A stretch of DNA of 64,000 nt from contig NZ_CAJFCL010000013.1 in assembly GCF_904063065.1 (NCBI RefSeq), positions 1 through 64,000 of the forward strand, given 5' to 3'. Every line of letters starts with the position of its first letter. The first letter of the stretch is position 1. This DNA comes from Pseudomonas paraversuta. GTDB taxonomy: Bacteria; Pseudomonadota; Gammaproteobacteria; Pseudomonadales; Pseudomonadaceae. The translations under genes were made by a program, and so were the position numbers. Below, in pieces: positions 26,137-35,026 of the stretch. The notes beneath the pieces were generated by a model that had not been told where the DNA came from, did not search any database, and saw only the letters and a program-made list of their open reading frames with translations.

Positions 26137-27189
26137 ATGACCCAGCCTCGCCGTTACCTCGCTATCAGTCTTCTGTCAGCGCTTATCGCAGCCGGTCTCT
26201 GGTATTGGATGCGCCCCGCGCCAGCCACAAAAGCGCCTTCTACAAGCAGTTATTCGGTTGCCCTTGCCCAGGCGCACAACGGTCAACCCGGTGCGGCCCG
26301 GGTGCTCTATCAGCAATTGGCCCGCACCGACCTGTCGGACATCCGCCGTGCCAGCCTGCATGCAGAATTGCCCAACTACCCCAGCCCCCAGGCACTGAAG
26401 CTGGCGGACGCCGACTTGCAGCACCCTTCACCGCTGGTCCGTCAGGCGGCGATCCAGAGCATTGCCGGGCTGGTGCCCAACGCCCAGCGCACGCTATTGC
26501 TGGGGCCGTTGCTGGATGATCCCGAACAAAGCGTACGCTTTACCGCCGCCAGTGCACTGCTGGGCTTGTCTCCTGATGAGCAAGGCCTGTATTTCGCCCC
26601 CTTGCAGCAGGTAATCGACGAATACGAACGCGATCTCAAAACCCGCCCCGACGATCCCCAGGCCCAGGGCCAGCTCGCCCGTCTGTATCTGCATGAAGGT
26701 CAGCTGGATGAAGCCCAGGCCGCTCTGGAAAAAGTCACCGCCCTGGACCCGGAAAATCTCAAGGCCGTGGTTGCTCAGGTGGAGTTGCTGGATAAGCGCG
26801 GGCAAACCGACCGGGCGCGTGAATTGCTGGCCAGGCAGCTGGAGGAGCATCCCGAGTCTGCTTATTTGCAGCATGCGCTGGGTATCTGGCTGCTTAACCA
26901 CGGGCAGACTGAATACGCCCTGCTGGGTCTGGCCAAAGCCGTAGAGCTGGAGCCTGATAACAGTGATTACCGTTACAAGCTGGCGATTGCCCTGCACGAT
27001 CTTGATCAACTGGAAGCCGCGCAACGCCAGCTTGAGGAGCTGTTGCAACGCCAGCCGGCCAATCGCAAGGCGCGCGTGCTGTTGATTCGCTACTGGAAAG
27101 AGTCCGGGCAAATACAGAACGTTCAGGTACTGCTGGCGCAGATGGAACAGTTGAACCCGGATGACCCGGCGCTGCAGCAGGGGCTTTGA
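26137..27189 (+). CDS. Membrane-anchored TPR protein with HEAT-like segment
   Basis: 350 aa. Residues 6-23 or so form a single N-terminal membrane helix (RRYLAISLLSALIAAGLWYW), so the rest should be periplasmic. A central HEAT-like part (SPLVRQAAIQSIAG, DPEQSVRFTAASALLG) is followed by at least four tetratricopeptide repeats (PDDPQAQGQLARLYLHEGQL, DPENLKAVVAQVELLDKRGQ and so on). This is a scaffold for protein binding; no catalytic motif is seen. The ATG at 26,137 was preferred over a TTG at 26,101 because it directly precedes the anchor. It is flanked by the oprN terminator and a REP pair and seems to be a single-gene unit. Confidence 0.75.
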   Translation: MTQPRRYLAISLLSALIAAGLWYWMRPAPATKAPSTSSYSVALAQAHNGQPGAARVLYQQLARTDLSDIRRASLHAELPNYPSPQALKLADADLQHPSPLVRQAAIQSIAGLVPNAQRTLLLGPLLDDPEQSVRFTAASALLGLSPDEQGLYFAPLQQVIDEYERDLKTRPDDPQAQGQLARLYLHEGQLDEAQAALEKVTALDPENLKAVVAQVELLDKRGQTDRARELLARQLEEHPESAYLQHALGIWLLNHGQTEYALLGLAKAVELEPDNSDYRYKLAIALHDLDQLEAAQRQLEELLQRQPANRKARVLLIRYWKESGQIQNVQVLLAQMEQLNPDDPALQQGL

Positions 27190-27212
27190 CCCCCTTTGCC
27201 TGTCTGTACCTA

Positions 27213-27270
27213 TAGGAACGAGCTTGCTCGCGAGCTTTTAACCGCTCGCGAGGCAAGCTCGCTCCTACAG
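27213..27270. repeat. REP pair between TPR gene and receiver gene
   Basis: AGGAACGAGCTTGCTCGCGA and the mirror GCTCGCGAGGCAAGCTCGCT enclose a short loop. It fills the gap between two convergent genes and touches the stop codon of the receiver gene at 27,271. Confidence 0.85.
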
Positions 27271-27648
27271 TCAGGCCAGCAGTTTCTGGATCTGTTCCTG
27301 CAGGGTGTCGAGGTCGAACGGCTTGGCCAGGATCGGCGCCGTCAGGGTGATCGGGCTACCGGTGTCGCGGATTTCTGCCGGGTAACCACTGATAAAAATG
27401 ACCTTGAGGTCCGGCCGCAGCTTGAGGGCTGGCTCGGCAATCTGAACCCCCGATATGCCACCGGGCAGACGAAAATCAGTCACCATCAGGTCCAGATGCG
27501 GTTTGCTCGCCAGAATCTCGAACGCCTGCTCGCCGTTTTCAGCCTGCAGCACTCTATAACCTTCACCGGACAGGTAGGCGCTGAGAACCATCAGGATCGA
27601 GGGATCGTCTTCGACAATCAGAACTACATCTTGCGCATCTTCACTCAT
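27271..27648 (-). CDS. Single-domain response regulator (receiver)
   Basis: 125 aa consisting of one REC domain: acidic pair VEDDPS, phosphoacceptor Asp in VTDFRLPGG, Thr/Ser in FISGYPAE and Lys in LAKPFD. The ATG at 27,648 gives a normal N-terminus with AAGG upstream. It has no output domain, so it would relay phosphate or bind a partner. It is the last gene of the minus-strand sensory cluster, 78 nt after the REC-kinase gene. Confidence 0.88.
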   Translation of the reverse strand: MSEDAQDVVLIVEDDPSILMVLSAYLSGEGYRVLQAENGEQAFEILASKPHLDLMVTDFRLPGGISGVQIAEPALKLRPDLKVIFISGYPAEIRDTGSPITLTAPILAKPFDLDTLQEQIQKLLA

Positions 27649-27726
27649 GGGAAACCTTATTCCGGGCAATTGCTGCAATTTCGACCGCAGGCCACGCCAT
27701 AGGTTGCGGCTAATTCAAGTCTTTTG

Positions 27727-28911
27727 TTACAGAGGCAGACAAACCCTGAACGTGGCACCTTCACCCAATGCACTGTGAACCGAGATTTGCCCGTCGTGGG
27801 CGGCAACGATCTGCTCCGAGATGTACAGCCCCAAGCCAAGGCCGGTAACCACGTGACTGCCGGCTATGCGCTCAAACTGGTGGAAAATCCGCTGCTGGTT
27901 TTCTTCGCTGATGCCAATGCCCTGGTCACTGACTTCGATCACGGCCCAGGCACTGCGGGTATACACAGACACATCAATCGGTTTTTTGGCCCCATAACGC
28001 AGGGCATTGGTCAGTAAATTGGAGACCACCTGTTCAATTCTGAATTCGTCCCACTGCCCGACCACCGGCTGCTCTGACCTGTAGTTGACGCTCGAACCCG
28101 CCGCGCTGATTTGCGCAGCAAAGCTCTCCAGCAAATTGCCCACCGCGGCTGACAAATCAAATTCTGACGGCCGGATCGACAGTTTTCCGGTGCGGATGCG
28201 CGACACGTCAAGCATGTCCTCGATGAGACGGATCAGGCTCTGGATCTGACGCTCATCGCGCTCGACCATGGCCTTCATCTTGTCCAGCGTAAAGGCTGAC
28301 GCGTTGTCGCGGGCCAGGTGCATCTTGCGCAGCTGGGTTTCCAGGATCAGCCCGTTAAGCGGCGTGCGTACCTCATGGGAGACAATCGACATGAAGTCGT
28401 CGCGCATGCGCACTGCATGTTCGAGCTCGACCTGGGTCAGTTGCAACTGTGCCAGCAATACTTCCTGCTCGCGGCGGCTTTGCTCAAGGGCTTCGACCTG
28501 CTGCTTGACCGCCTTGCGCTGGCGATAAAGATCGACAAACACATTGACCTTGCTCTTCACCGCATGGATATCCAGCGGTTTGTGCAAAAAGTCCACGGCC
28601 CCGCTTTCATAGCCCTTGAAGGCGTAGTTCATCTCGCGCCCGGCGGCACTGACAAAGACGATCGGGATACTTTTGGTTTTCTCCGTACCGCGCATCAACT
28701 CGGCCAGTTCAAAACCGTTCATGCCGGGCATTTGCACATCCAGAATGGCGATGGCGAATTCATGCTGCAGCAACAATGACAATGCTTCGTCCGCAGACAA
28801 CGCTTTGTAGACGGTGCGATCCTCGCCTTTGATCAACGCTTCCAGCGCCAGCAAATTTTCCGGCAGATCATCAACGATCAGCAACTTGGCTTGAATATCA
28901 CTTTTCAGCAT
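27727..28911 (-). CDS. REC-histidine kinase (response regulator fused to a kinase)
   Basis: 394 aa, soluble. REC domain at residues 8-125 or so (IVDDLPEN, phosphoacceptor AILDVQMPGMNG, HKPLD), a coiled coil rich in Q/E/R, HisKA with the H-box MSIVSHEVRTPLNG, and HATPase_c with N-box SNLLTNALRYG and G-boxes DQGIGI and GLGLGLYI. The receiver at the front suggests the kinase is controlled by phosphorylation from another kinase, probably the one at 30,332. The ATG at 28,911 overlaps the cheB-like gene by 7 nt. Confidence 0.9.
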   Translation of the reverse strand: MLKSDIQAKLLIVDDLPENLLALEALIKGEDRTVYKALSADEALSLLLQHEFAIAILDVQMPGMNGFELAELMRGTEKTKSIPIVFVSAAGREMNYAFKGYESGAVDFLHKPLDIHAVKSKVNVFVDLYRQRKAVKQQVEALEQSRREQEVLLAQLQLTQVELEHAVRMRDDFMSIVSHEVRTPLNGLILETQLRKMHLARDNASAFTLDKMKAMVERDERQIQSLIRLIEDMLDVSRIRTGKLSIRPSEFDLSAAVGNLLESFAAQISAAGSSVNYRSEQPVVGQWDEFRIEQVVSNLLTNALRYGAKKPIDVSVYTRSAWAVIEVSDQGIGISEENQQRIFHQFERIAGSHVVTGLGLGLYISEQIVAAHDGQISVHSALGEGATFRVCLPL

Positions 28912-29510
28912 TCGATTCGTTCCAGCTCGCATAGCAAACGGCCGATGCCGCGCAAAGGGAGGATGTAGTCAGGTTTTATCCGGTCCAGTGCCGCTTGGGG
29001 CATGGTCGCAACCAGGGCCTCTTGCGGGTCCTGGACAATGGTCACGCCGCCGCGCTGTTTGACGGTGTACAGCCCCTGAGCGCCGTCCTGATTGGCACCC
29101 GTCAGTAAGATGGCGGCCAGCCGGTGTTGATACGCATCGGCCGCCGACTCAAACAGGTAATCGATCGCCGGCCGCGAGTAATGCACCCGCGCCTCCTGGC
29201 TGAACGAGAAGCTATAGTCGCCCTCCACCGACAGGTGATAGCCGGGAGCCGCGAAATACAGGGTACCCGGGCTGATCGGTTCCTTGTCGGTCGCTTCCTT
29301 GACCCTGAGCGCCAGACGCCGGGCAAACACCTCGGCCAGCTGGCTACGGTGGGCATCAGGCAAGTGCAGGACCACAATGATGGGCAGGCCGAAGTCGGGG
29401 CCCAGGCCTTCAAAAATAGCCAACAAGGCTTCAACACCCCCGGCCGATGCCCCGACTACCACGGCATCCACAGGTCTCAAGGGCGAAGACGCTACGGTTA
29501 TGTCATTCAT
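28905..29510 (-). CDS. CheB-type methylesterase domain protein
   Basis: 201 aa, comprising only the CheB catalytic domain: nucleophile Ser in VVGASAGGVEALL, His in VVLHLPDAHRSQ and Asp in LTGANQDGAQGL. It lacks the regulatory receiver of classical CheB. It would hydrolyse glutamyl methyl esters or deamidate a receptor-like helix. The ATG at 29,510 overlaps the CheR stop by 4 nt (ATGA), so the pair is translated together. Confidence 0.9.
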   Translation of the reverse strand: MNDITVASSPLRPVDAVVVGASAGGVEALLAIFEGLGPDFGLPIIVVLHLPDAHRSQLAEVFARRLALRVKEATDKEPISPGTLYFAAPGYHLSVEGDYSFSFSQEARVHYSRPAIDYLFESAADAYQHRLAAILLTGANQDGAQGLYTVKQRGGVTIVQDPQEALVATMPQAALDRIKPDYILPLRGIGRLLCELERIEC

Positions 29511-30331
29511 AGCTTGCGGTAGATCCGTTCTTGTTTGAGCAGGGGCGCAAACTGTTTGCTGTAGTCCGAAAAATCCAGGGTTTCCTTGCTGCCCAACATC
29601 AGGAAACCACGGTGGCACAGCGACTCATGAAACAATCCGAATGCTCTGTTTTGAAGATTCTTATTAAAGTAGATCAGTACGTTGCGACACGAAATCAAAT
29701 GGGTTTCGGAAAATACGCTGTCGGTCGCCAGGCTGTGATCGGCAAAGGTCACGTTTTCACGCAGTGTCTTGTCAAAAATCGCATAGTCGTAGGCGGCAGT
29801 GTAGTACTCGGCAAACGAACGCTGCCCCCCGGATTTTTGGTAATTCTGGGTATAGGCGCGAACGTTCTCCAACGAGAAAATCCCTTGCCGGGCCTTTTCC
29901 AGGGAGCGCGGATTGATATCGGTGGCGTAGATGATGGTGCGATCCAGCAGGCCCTCTTCACGCAGCAAGATGGCCATCGAGTAAACCTCTTCTCCGGTAC
30001 TGCAACCTGCAATCCAGATTTTCAGTGAGGGATAGGTCTTGAGCACCGGCACCACTTCCTGGCGGATGGCCAGAAAGTGCTCCGGGTCGCGAAACATCTC
30101 GCTCACCGGAATGGTCAGGAACTGCAGCAGCTGCATAAAGGCCGTCGGGTCATGCAGTACCCGTTCCTGCAGGGCCGATATGGTCTTGCATTCGAACTGA
30201 CGCAACGCATGATGCACCCGGCGCTTGATGGACGCGCCGGAGTAGTCGCGGAAGTCATAGCTGTATTTGAGATAGATCGCTTCGATCAGAAGGCGTAACT
30301 CTATGTCGTCGTTTCGTTGCGTTTGTGGCAC
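29507..30331 (-). CDS. CheR-type protein-glutamate O-methyltransferase
   Basis: 274 aa. The N-terminal CheR helical domain (DYSGASIKRRVHHALRQFE) is followed by an AdoMet-binding fold with IWIAGCSTGEEVYSMAILL, ATDINPRSLEKARQGIF and SCRNVLIYFN. The start is a GTG that abuts the TAA of the hybrid kinase gene (TAAGTG), again pointing to coupled translation. No chemoreceptor, CheA or CheW gene is nearby, so the methylation target is likely a signalling protein of this module. Confidence 0.9.
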   Translation of the reverse strand: MPQTQRNDDIELRLLIEAIYLKYSYDFRDYSGASIKRRVHHALRQFECKTISALQERVLHDPTAFMQLLQFLTIPVSEMFRDPEHFLAIRQEVVPVLKTYPSLKIWIAGCSTGEEVYSMAILLREEGLLDRTIIYATDINPRSLEKARQGIFSLENVRAYTQNYQKSGGQRSFAEYYTAAYDYAIFDKTLRENVTFADHSLATDSVFSETHLISCRNVLIYFNKNLQNRAFGLFHESLCHRGFLMLGSKETLDFSDYSKQFAPLLKQERIYRKL

Positions 30332-33300
30332 TTAGAGTCGTTCCATTTTCGGTAGCCAGACACGGATCAACGAAAAGAGTCGGTCCAGATCAATAGGTTT
30401 GGCCAGGTAATCATTGGAGCCTGCCTGCAGGCACCGATCCTGATCGTCTTTCATTGCCTTGGCCGTCACTGCAATGATCGGCAGCTTGCGCCAGCGCGGG
30501 TCCTTGCGAATTTCTACGGTGGCTTCGTAGCCGTCCATCTCCGGCATCATCACGTCCATCAATACCAGATCGATATCATCGGTCTCGTTCAGACGCTCGA
30601 TGGCTTCACGGCCATTACGGCCAATGACCACGATAGCGCCCTTATGCTCAAGGGCACTGGTCAGGGCGAAGATGTTGCGCACATCGTCATCCACCAGCAA
30701 AATCTTGCGCCCTTCGAACACCCTGTCGCGGCTACGGGCGGTCTTGAGCATGCTTTGCCGCTCATGGGACAACTGCGATTCAACTTTGTGCAAAAACAAT
30801 GTCACTTCATCGAGCAAACGCTCCGGCGAACGCGCGCCCTTGATGATGATCGAGCGGGAATACTTGCGCAGCTCTGCCTCTTCATCCCGGGTCAGGTTGC
30901 GCCCGGTATAGACGATGACCGGCGGGAACGAGCAGATGTCCTCGGTAGACATGCGCTTGAGCAAGTCGTTGCCCAGCATGTCCGGTAATTTGAGGTCGAT
31001 GATCATGCAGTCATAGATGTTGCTGCGCAGCAGTTCAAGCGCCTCATGGGCGAAGCCTACGGCGGTGATTTCGATGTCATCGTCGCCGATCAGGCGGGCA
31101 ATGCTGTGGCGCTGCAAATCATCATCTTCCACCAGCAGAACCTTTTTCACCTTCTGCGTGAGCTTGGCTTCCAGGCGCGCGAATACGTTTTTGAGCTCTT
31201 CGCGGCTGGTCGGCTTGACCGCATAGCCCACGGCGCCCATGTGCATCGCAGCTTCGACCCGATCTTCCACGGATATGACGTGAACCGGGATATGCCGGGT
31301 CGGCGCCAGCGCCTTCAGGCGCTGCAGCACCGTCAGCCCGGAATGATCAGGCAGGCGCATATCCAGCAGAATCGCATCAGGAATAAATTGTGTCGCCAGG
31401 CTGAAGCCTTCATCTGCGCCGTGGGCCACCAGGCAGTGATACCCCAATTCATGCGCCAGATCGAAGAGGATACCGGCAAAGTTAGGCTCATCTTCGATCA
31501 CCAGGATGCAACGCCCGGTAAAGGGACCTTTTTCCCGGTCATCCATGAACCGCGGGATGTGCAGGGGCGCAACAATAGCCGCGGGCGCTGCTGGTTTCGG
31601 TACGACAGCAACCACTGGCACCACAGCGCTGACAGGCACCCGGGCTGGTGGCTCGGCGTTTTCCACAAACTGTTCGGGCATGACCAGGGTAAATACGCTG
31701 CCCTGCCCCGGCACGCTACTGACACTGATGGAGCCACCGAGCAATGTCGCCAGATCCCGGGAAATCGACAGGCCCAGCCCCGTCCCGCCATAACTGCGGT
31801 TGGTGGTGCCATCGGCCTGGCGGAAGGCTTCGAAAATGCTTTCCAGCTCTTCGGCGGCGATCCCGATACCGGAATCCGCGACGCTGAACGCTATGGCGGC
31901 ATCCGGCAGAGCCGACACGGTCAGGCTGACCTGGCCCTTGGCGGTGAACTTGATCGCGTTGGACAACAGGTTTTTGAGCACTTGCTCCAGACGCTGGCTG
32001 TCGGTGTAGATCATGGCCGGCGTGCCGGGCTGTACCTCAACCCGGAACTGCAGGGACTTGTCCCCCGCCAGCGGCTCGAACATACCGCGCAAACCTTCGA
32101 CTACACGGCTGACACTGGTGTTTTCGGGACGCACTTCGAGCTTGCCGGCCTCAACTTTGGAGATATCCAGAATGTCGTTGATCAGGTTGAGCAAGTCATT
32201 GCCCGCCGAGTAGATAGACTCGGCGAACTTGACCTGTTCGGCGCTCAGGTTCTCCTGGGGGTTTTCCGCGAGCAGCTTGGCCAGAATCAACGAGCTGTTG
32301 AGCGGGGTCCGCAGTTCATGGGACATGTTGGCGAGGAACTCGGACTTGTACTTGCTGGAGCGCTGCAGCTCCAGAGCGCGCTCTTCAAGCTGCACCTGGG
32401 CCTGATTCAGTTCGGTATTCTTGAGGTCCATCGCGTCTCGCTGACCGGCCAGGGCCAGTGCCTGTTCCGCCAGCTGTTCGTTGGTTTGCTCAAGCTCCGC
32501 CTGCTGGGTTTCAAGATGCGTCTGGGATTCCTTGAGAATCTGCGATTGCTCTTCGAGCTCTTCGTTCGCGGTCTTCAGCTCTTCCTGCTGCACTTGCAGC
32601 TCTTCGTTGAGCTGCTGGGTTTCGGCCAGCACTTCCTGCAGGCGCTGACGGTAACGGGCGGCTTCAATCGACATGCCGATATTGTCGGCAATCAACTCAA
32701 ACAGTTCGACATCACGCTCGGTCAGTGGCCGCAGGAAGCCCAGTTCAATGACGCCATTGACCCGGTCATCGTCGCTGGTAGGCACCACCAGCACGCTGCG
32801 CGGGGTGCCTTGCCCAAGACCTGAGCTGACTTTCAGGAAGTAGTCCTCGGGCACATCGTCCAGGCGTATCAGCTGGTCTTGCCGGGCCGCCTGCCCGACC
32901 AGGCCTTCGTCATTGTGTATCAACTGATCCCGGGCTTCTTCCTCTCGGGAAAAACCATAACTGGCCACCCGTTTGAGGCCGCCGTGGTCTTCCCGCACAT
33001 ACACGGCGGCAACCACTGTGCCGAGATACTGGGCGCAAAATTGCAGAATGTTGCGCCCCAGCATATTCAGGGTCAGCCGGCCCAATACCTGCTCCGCCAG
33101 TTCGGTTTGACCATTACGCAACCAGGCCTGCTGTTCCAGGCGCTGCGCAGTCTTAATTTGTAGCTCGAGGTTGTCGCTGTAACTCTTTGAAAGATCGAGC
33201 AAATCACGACGACCTCTGTAGGCCAGAAAACCACTCAAGCCGAGTACAAACACCAGATAAAGGCCAATACTGACGAGGGTGGTTTTACTCACATCTTCAT

Positions 33301-33829
33301 TGCGGGCAACTCGCAGTTGCTGCTCCATGGCAACGAAGTCTTCGAATTCCTTGCGGATTTCATCGCTCAGGCGCTTGCCACGTCCGGCCTGCACTGCCGC
33401 CCTGTAGTCGCCGCTCTGGCGGCGCATATCGATCATCGACTGGGCATAGTTACTCCAGTCGGATTGCAGGGCTTCGAGACGCTTGAGGCGATCAATTTGC
33501 TGCGGGTTGTCGCCGACCAGCTCTTTCAGCCCGTTGAGTTGGGCCATGATTTGCGGCTTTGCCACTTCATAGGGGTCAAGAAAATGCTCATCACCGGTAA
33601 TCAGGAAGCCGCGCATGCCGGTTTCAAGATCCACTGACAGCTTCACCGCCTCGTTGGCGTTGTTAATCACCCGGTCGGTGTGCTCGACCCACTGAATGAC
33701 CGACAGCAGGTAGCTGATCATGGCTACAAACAACACGGCGCTGAGCACACCCACACCCAAGGGCAAACCGACGTTGCGGCTCAGGAGCTTGCGAAAGCTC
33801 TGCTCATCTACCGAAGCTGGTGCATTCAT
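30332..33829 (-). CDS. Hybrid sensor histidine kinase CHASE3-GAF-HisKA-HATPase-REC-REC-REC
   Basis: 1,165 aa. Membrane helices near residues 22-44 and 186-206 bracket a periplasmic CHASE3 sensor (ETGMRGFLITGDEHFL). A cytosolic GAF domain (about 250-395), a Gln/Glu-rich coiled coil (about 395-505), HisKA (MSHELRTPLNSS) and HATPase (LLSNAIKF, DSGIGIA, GGTGLGLSI) follow. Three receivers come last, with phosphoacceptors in LLDMRLPDHSG, IIDLKLPDMLG and LMDVMMPEMDG. A Pro/Ala/Val linker separates the kinase from the first receiver. No Hpt domain is present. It heads the operon with CheR, CheB, the REC-kinase and the receiver. Confidence 0.92.
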   Translation of the reverse strand: MNAPASVDEQSFRKLLSRNVGLPLGVGVLSAVLFVAMISYLLSVIQWVEHTDRVINNANEAVKLSVDLETGMRGFLITGDEHFLDPYEVAKPQIMAQLNGLKELVGDNPQQIDRLKRLEALQSDWSNYAQSMIDMRRQSGDYRAAVQAGRGKRLSDEIRKEFEDFVAMEQQLRVARNEDVSKTTLVSIGLYLVFVLGLSGFLAYRGRRDLLDLSKSYSDNLELQIKTAQRLEQQAWLRNGQTELAEQVLGRLTLNMLGRNILQFCAQYLGTVVAAVYVREDHGGLKRVASYGFSREEEARDQLIHNDEGLVGQAARQDQLIRLDDVPEDYFLKVSSGLGQGTPRSVLVVPTSDDDRVNGVIELGFLRPLTERDVELFELIADNIGMSIEAARYRQRLQEVLAETQQLNEELQVQQEELKTANEELEEQSQILKESQTHLETQQAELEQTNEQLAEQALALAGQRDAMDLKNTELNQAQVQLEERALELQRSSKYKSEFLANMSHELRTPLNSSLILAKLLAENPQENLSAEQVKFAESIYSAGNDLLNLINDILDISKVEAGKLEVRPENTSVSRVVEGLRGMFEPLAGDKSLQFRVEVQPGTPAMIYTDSQRLEQVLKNLLSNAIKFTAKGQVSLTVSALPDAAIAFSVADSGIGIAAEELESIFEAFRQADGTTNRSYGGTGLGLSISRDLATLLGGSISVSSVPGQGSVFTLVMPEQFVENAEPPARVPVSAVVPVVAVVPKPAAPAAIVAPLHIPRFMDDREKGPFTGRCILVIEDEPNFAGILFDLAHELGYHCLVAHGADEGFSLATQFIPDAILLDMRLPDHSGLTVLQRLKALAPTRHIPVHVISVEDRVEAAMHMGAVGYAVKPTSREELKNVFARLEAKLTQKVKKVLLVEDDDLQRHSIARLIGDDDIEITAVGFAHEALELLRSNIYDCMIIDLKLPDMLGNDLLKRMSTEDICSFPPVIVYTGRNLTRDEEAELRKYSRSIIIKGARSPERLLDEVTLFLHKVESQLSHERQSMLKTARSRDRVFEGRKILLVDDDVRNIFALTSALEHKGAIVVIGRNGREAIERLNETDDIDLVLMDVMMPEMDGYEATVEIRKDPRWRKLPIIAVTAKAMKDDQDRCLQAGSNDYLAKPIDLDRLFSLIRVWLPKMERL

Positions 33830-34086
33830 ATTTCAGTCCCGTGTACGGTGGTCAAAATTGAGAGTTTGACGGATTCTCGAGTAAAAATTCTATTTTTCTT
33901 ATGAAGTGGTAGCCAATTCCTACAGTGAAAAAGGATTTAGCTGCTTGCAACAGCTATCCTAACAAAACTTGTACAGGCATTTTTTTTGTACAACGGCGGA
34001 ACTAGGTTGGGGTTCCAGCTTACTGATAGAGCAAGCAAATTCAGGTTTGCCCCCACCCGCGCTCAATTTCATTCGGGATAACCATT

Positions 34087-34449
34087 ATGTCTGCAACACC
34101 CTCTACCATTCTGGTGGTCGAAGACGACGCCATTGTTCGTATGTTGATCGTTGACGTACTGGAAGAGTTGAAATTCAACGTGCTCGAAGCCGAGGATGGC
34201 GAGAGCGCCATGGAACTGCTCGAAGACCGGGGCAACAGGATCGATTTGCTGATGAGCGATGTGGGGATGCCGGGGATGGATGGCAAGACCCTTGCCAATA
34301 AAGCCCGCGAGCTGCGACCACAGTTACCCGTGCTGTTTGCCAGCGGCTATGCCGAGAACATCGATGTACCAGCCGGCATGTTTGTGATCGGCAAACCCTT
34401 TTCCATCGACCAACTGCGCAACAAGGTCAAAAGCATCCTCGCCGTCTGA
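34087..34449 (+). CDS. Single-domain response regulator, divergent from the sensory operon
   Basis: 120 aa REC domain: VVEDDAIVR, phosphoacceptor in MSDVGMPGMDG, FASGYAE and the conserved Lys in VIGKPFSIDQL. It is transcribed away from the hybrid kinase gene across a 257-bp gap, so it probably belongs to the same phosphorelay. The SGY.E and GKPF features are those of receivers often paired with hybrid kinases. Confidence 0.88.
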   Translation: MSATPSTILVVEDDAIVRMLIVDVLEELKFNVLEAEDGESAMELLEDRGNRIDLLMSDVGMPGMDGKTLANKARELRPQLPVLFASGYAENIDVPAGMFVIGKPFSIDQLRNKVKSILAV

Positions 34450-34530
34450 AGTTGACTCTGCAGGCAATCCATTGCATGGGCAGCTGATTTGACGGCTCCC
34501 GCGTAGCTGTGCTCTCCTACACATCTTGTA

Positions 34531-34720
34531 TCAGGTGCCCTTCACAGGGTGAAACGGGAAACCGGTGCGTCAGGCGTTAATTGTCCGACCAGTCCGGTGC
34601 TGCCCCCGCAACGGTAAGCGAGAGAAACATCACAACCACTGTGCACCCTGCATGGGAAGGAGATGTTTGCAGGCCCACACCACGTGAGCCCCTCGCAAGC
34701 CCGGAGACCGGCCTGGTCAT
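34531..34720 (+). ncRNA. Cobalamin riboswitch
   Basis: The conserved elements appear in order: GGTGCCCTTCACAGGGTGAA near the 5' end, GGGAAACCGGTGCG, TCCGGTGCTGCCCCCGCAAC, GGTAAGCGAG, and the B12 box GCAAGCCCGGAGACCGGCCT at 34,695-34,714. It lies directly upstream of cbtB and cbtA. Adenosylcobalamin binding would shut off cobalt uptake and the downstream cob genes. Confidence 0.95.
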
Positions 34721-34755
34721 TACCAATAACAAACCCGCGGTGGGCGGGCGCTGTT

Positions 34756-34785
34756 AAACCCTGCGAGCTTCGTTCGCGGGGTTTT
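34756..34785 (+). terminator. Expression-platform terminator of the cobalamin riboswitch
   Basis: AAACCCTGCGA (34,756-34,766) pairs with TCGCGGGGTTTT (34,774-34,785) with one mismatch, followed by CTTG. Its position between the B12 box and cbtB fits transcriptional attenuation. Confidence 0.75.
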
Positions 34786-34826
34786 CTTGCGCTCTTGTGC
34801 CCGCTGTCTGACCAGAGGGAAGCGCC

Positions 34827-35015
34827 ATGTCCATCAGCACCAGCCGTACTCACTCCGCTGCCACCAGCGCCACACGAAGCCAACGTATCGTTGCTGCCGT
34901 CGGCGCTGCGGTGCTGGGGGCTTTGCTCGTCTACTTCGCCGGTTTCTCGCATATTGCAGCCGTACACAATGCAGCCCATGACACCCGTCATAGCTCAGCC
35001 TTTCCGTGCCATTGA
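34827..35015 (+). CDS. cbtB: Cobalt transporter subunit CbtB
   Basis: 62 aa. One membrane helix (IVAAVGAAVLGALLVYFAGF) is followed by a His-rich tail HIAAVHNAAHDTRH ending FPCH, the known CbtB metal-binding signature. It is the first gene under the cobalamin riboswitch, with AGAGGGAAG upstream of the ATG. It works with CbtA, whose gene follows by 11 nt. Confidence 0.92.
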   Translation: MSISTSRTHSAATSATRSQRIVAAVGAAVLGALLVYFAGFSHIAAVHNAAHDTRHSSAFPCH

Positions 35016-35026
35016 GGTTGCCTGCC

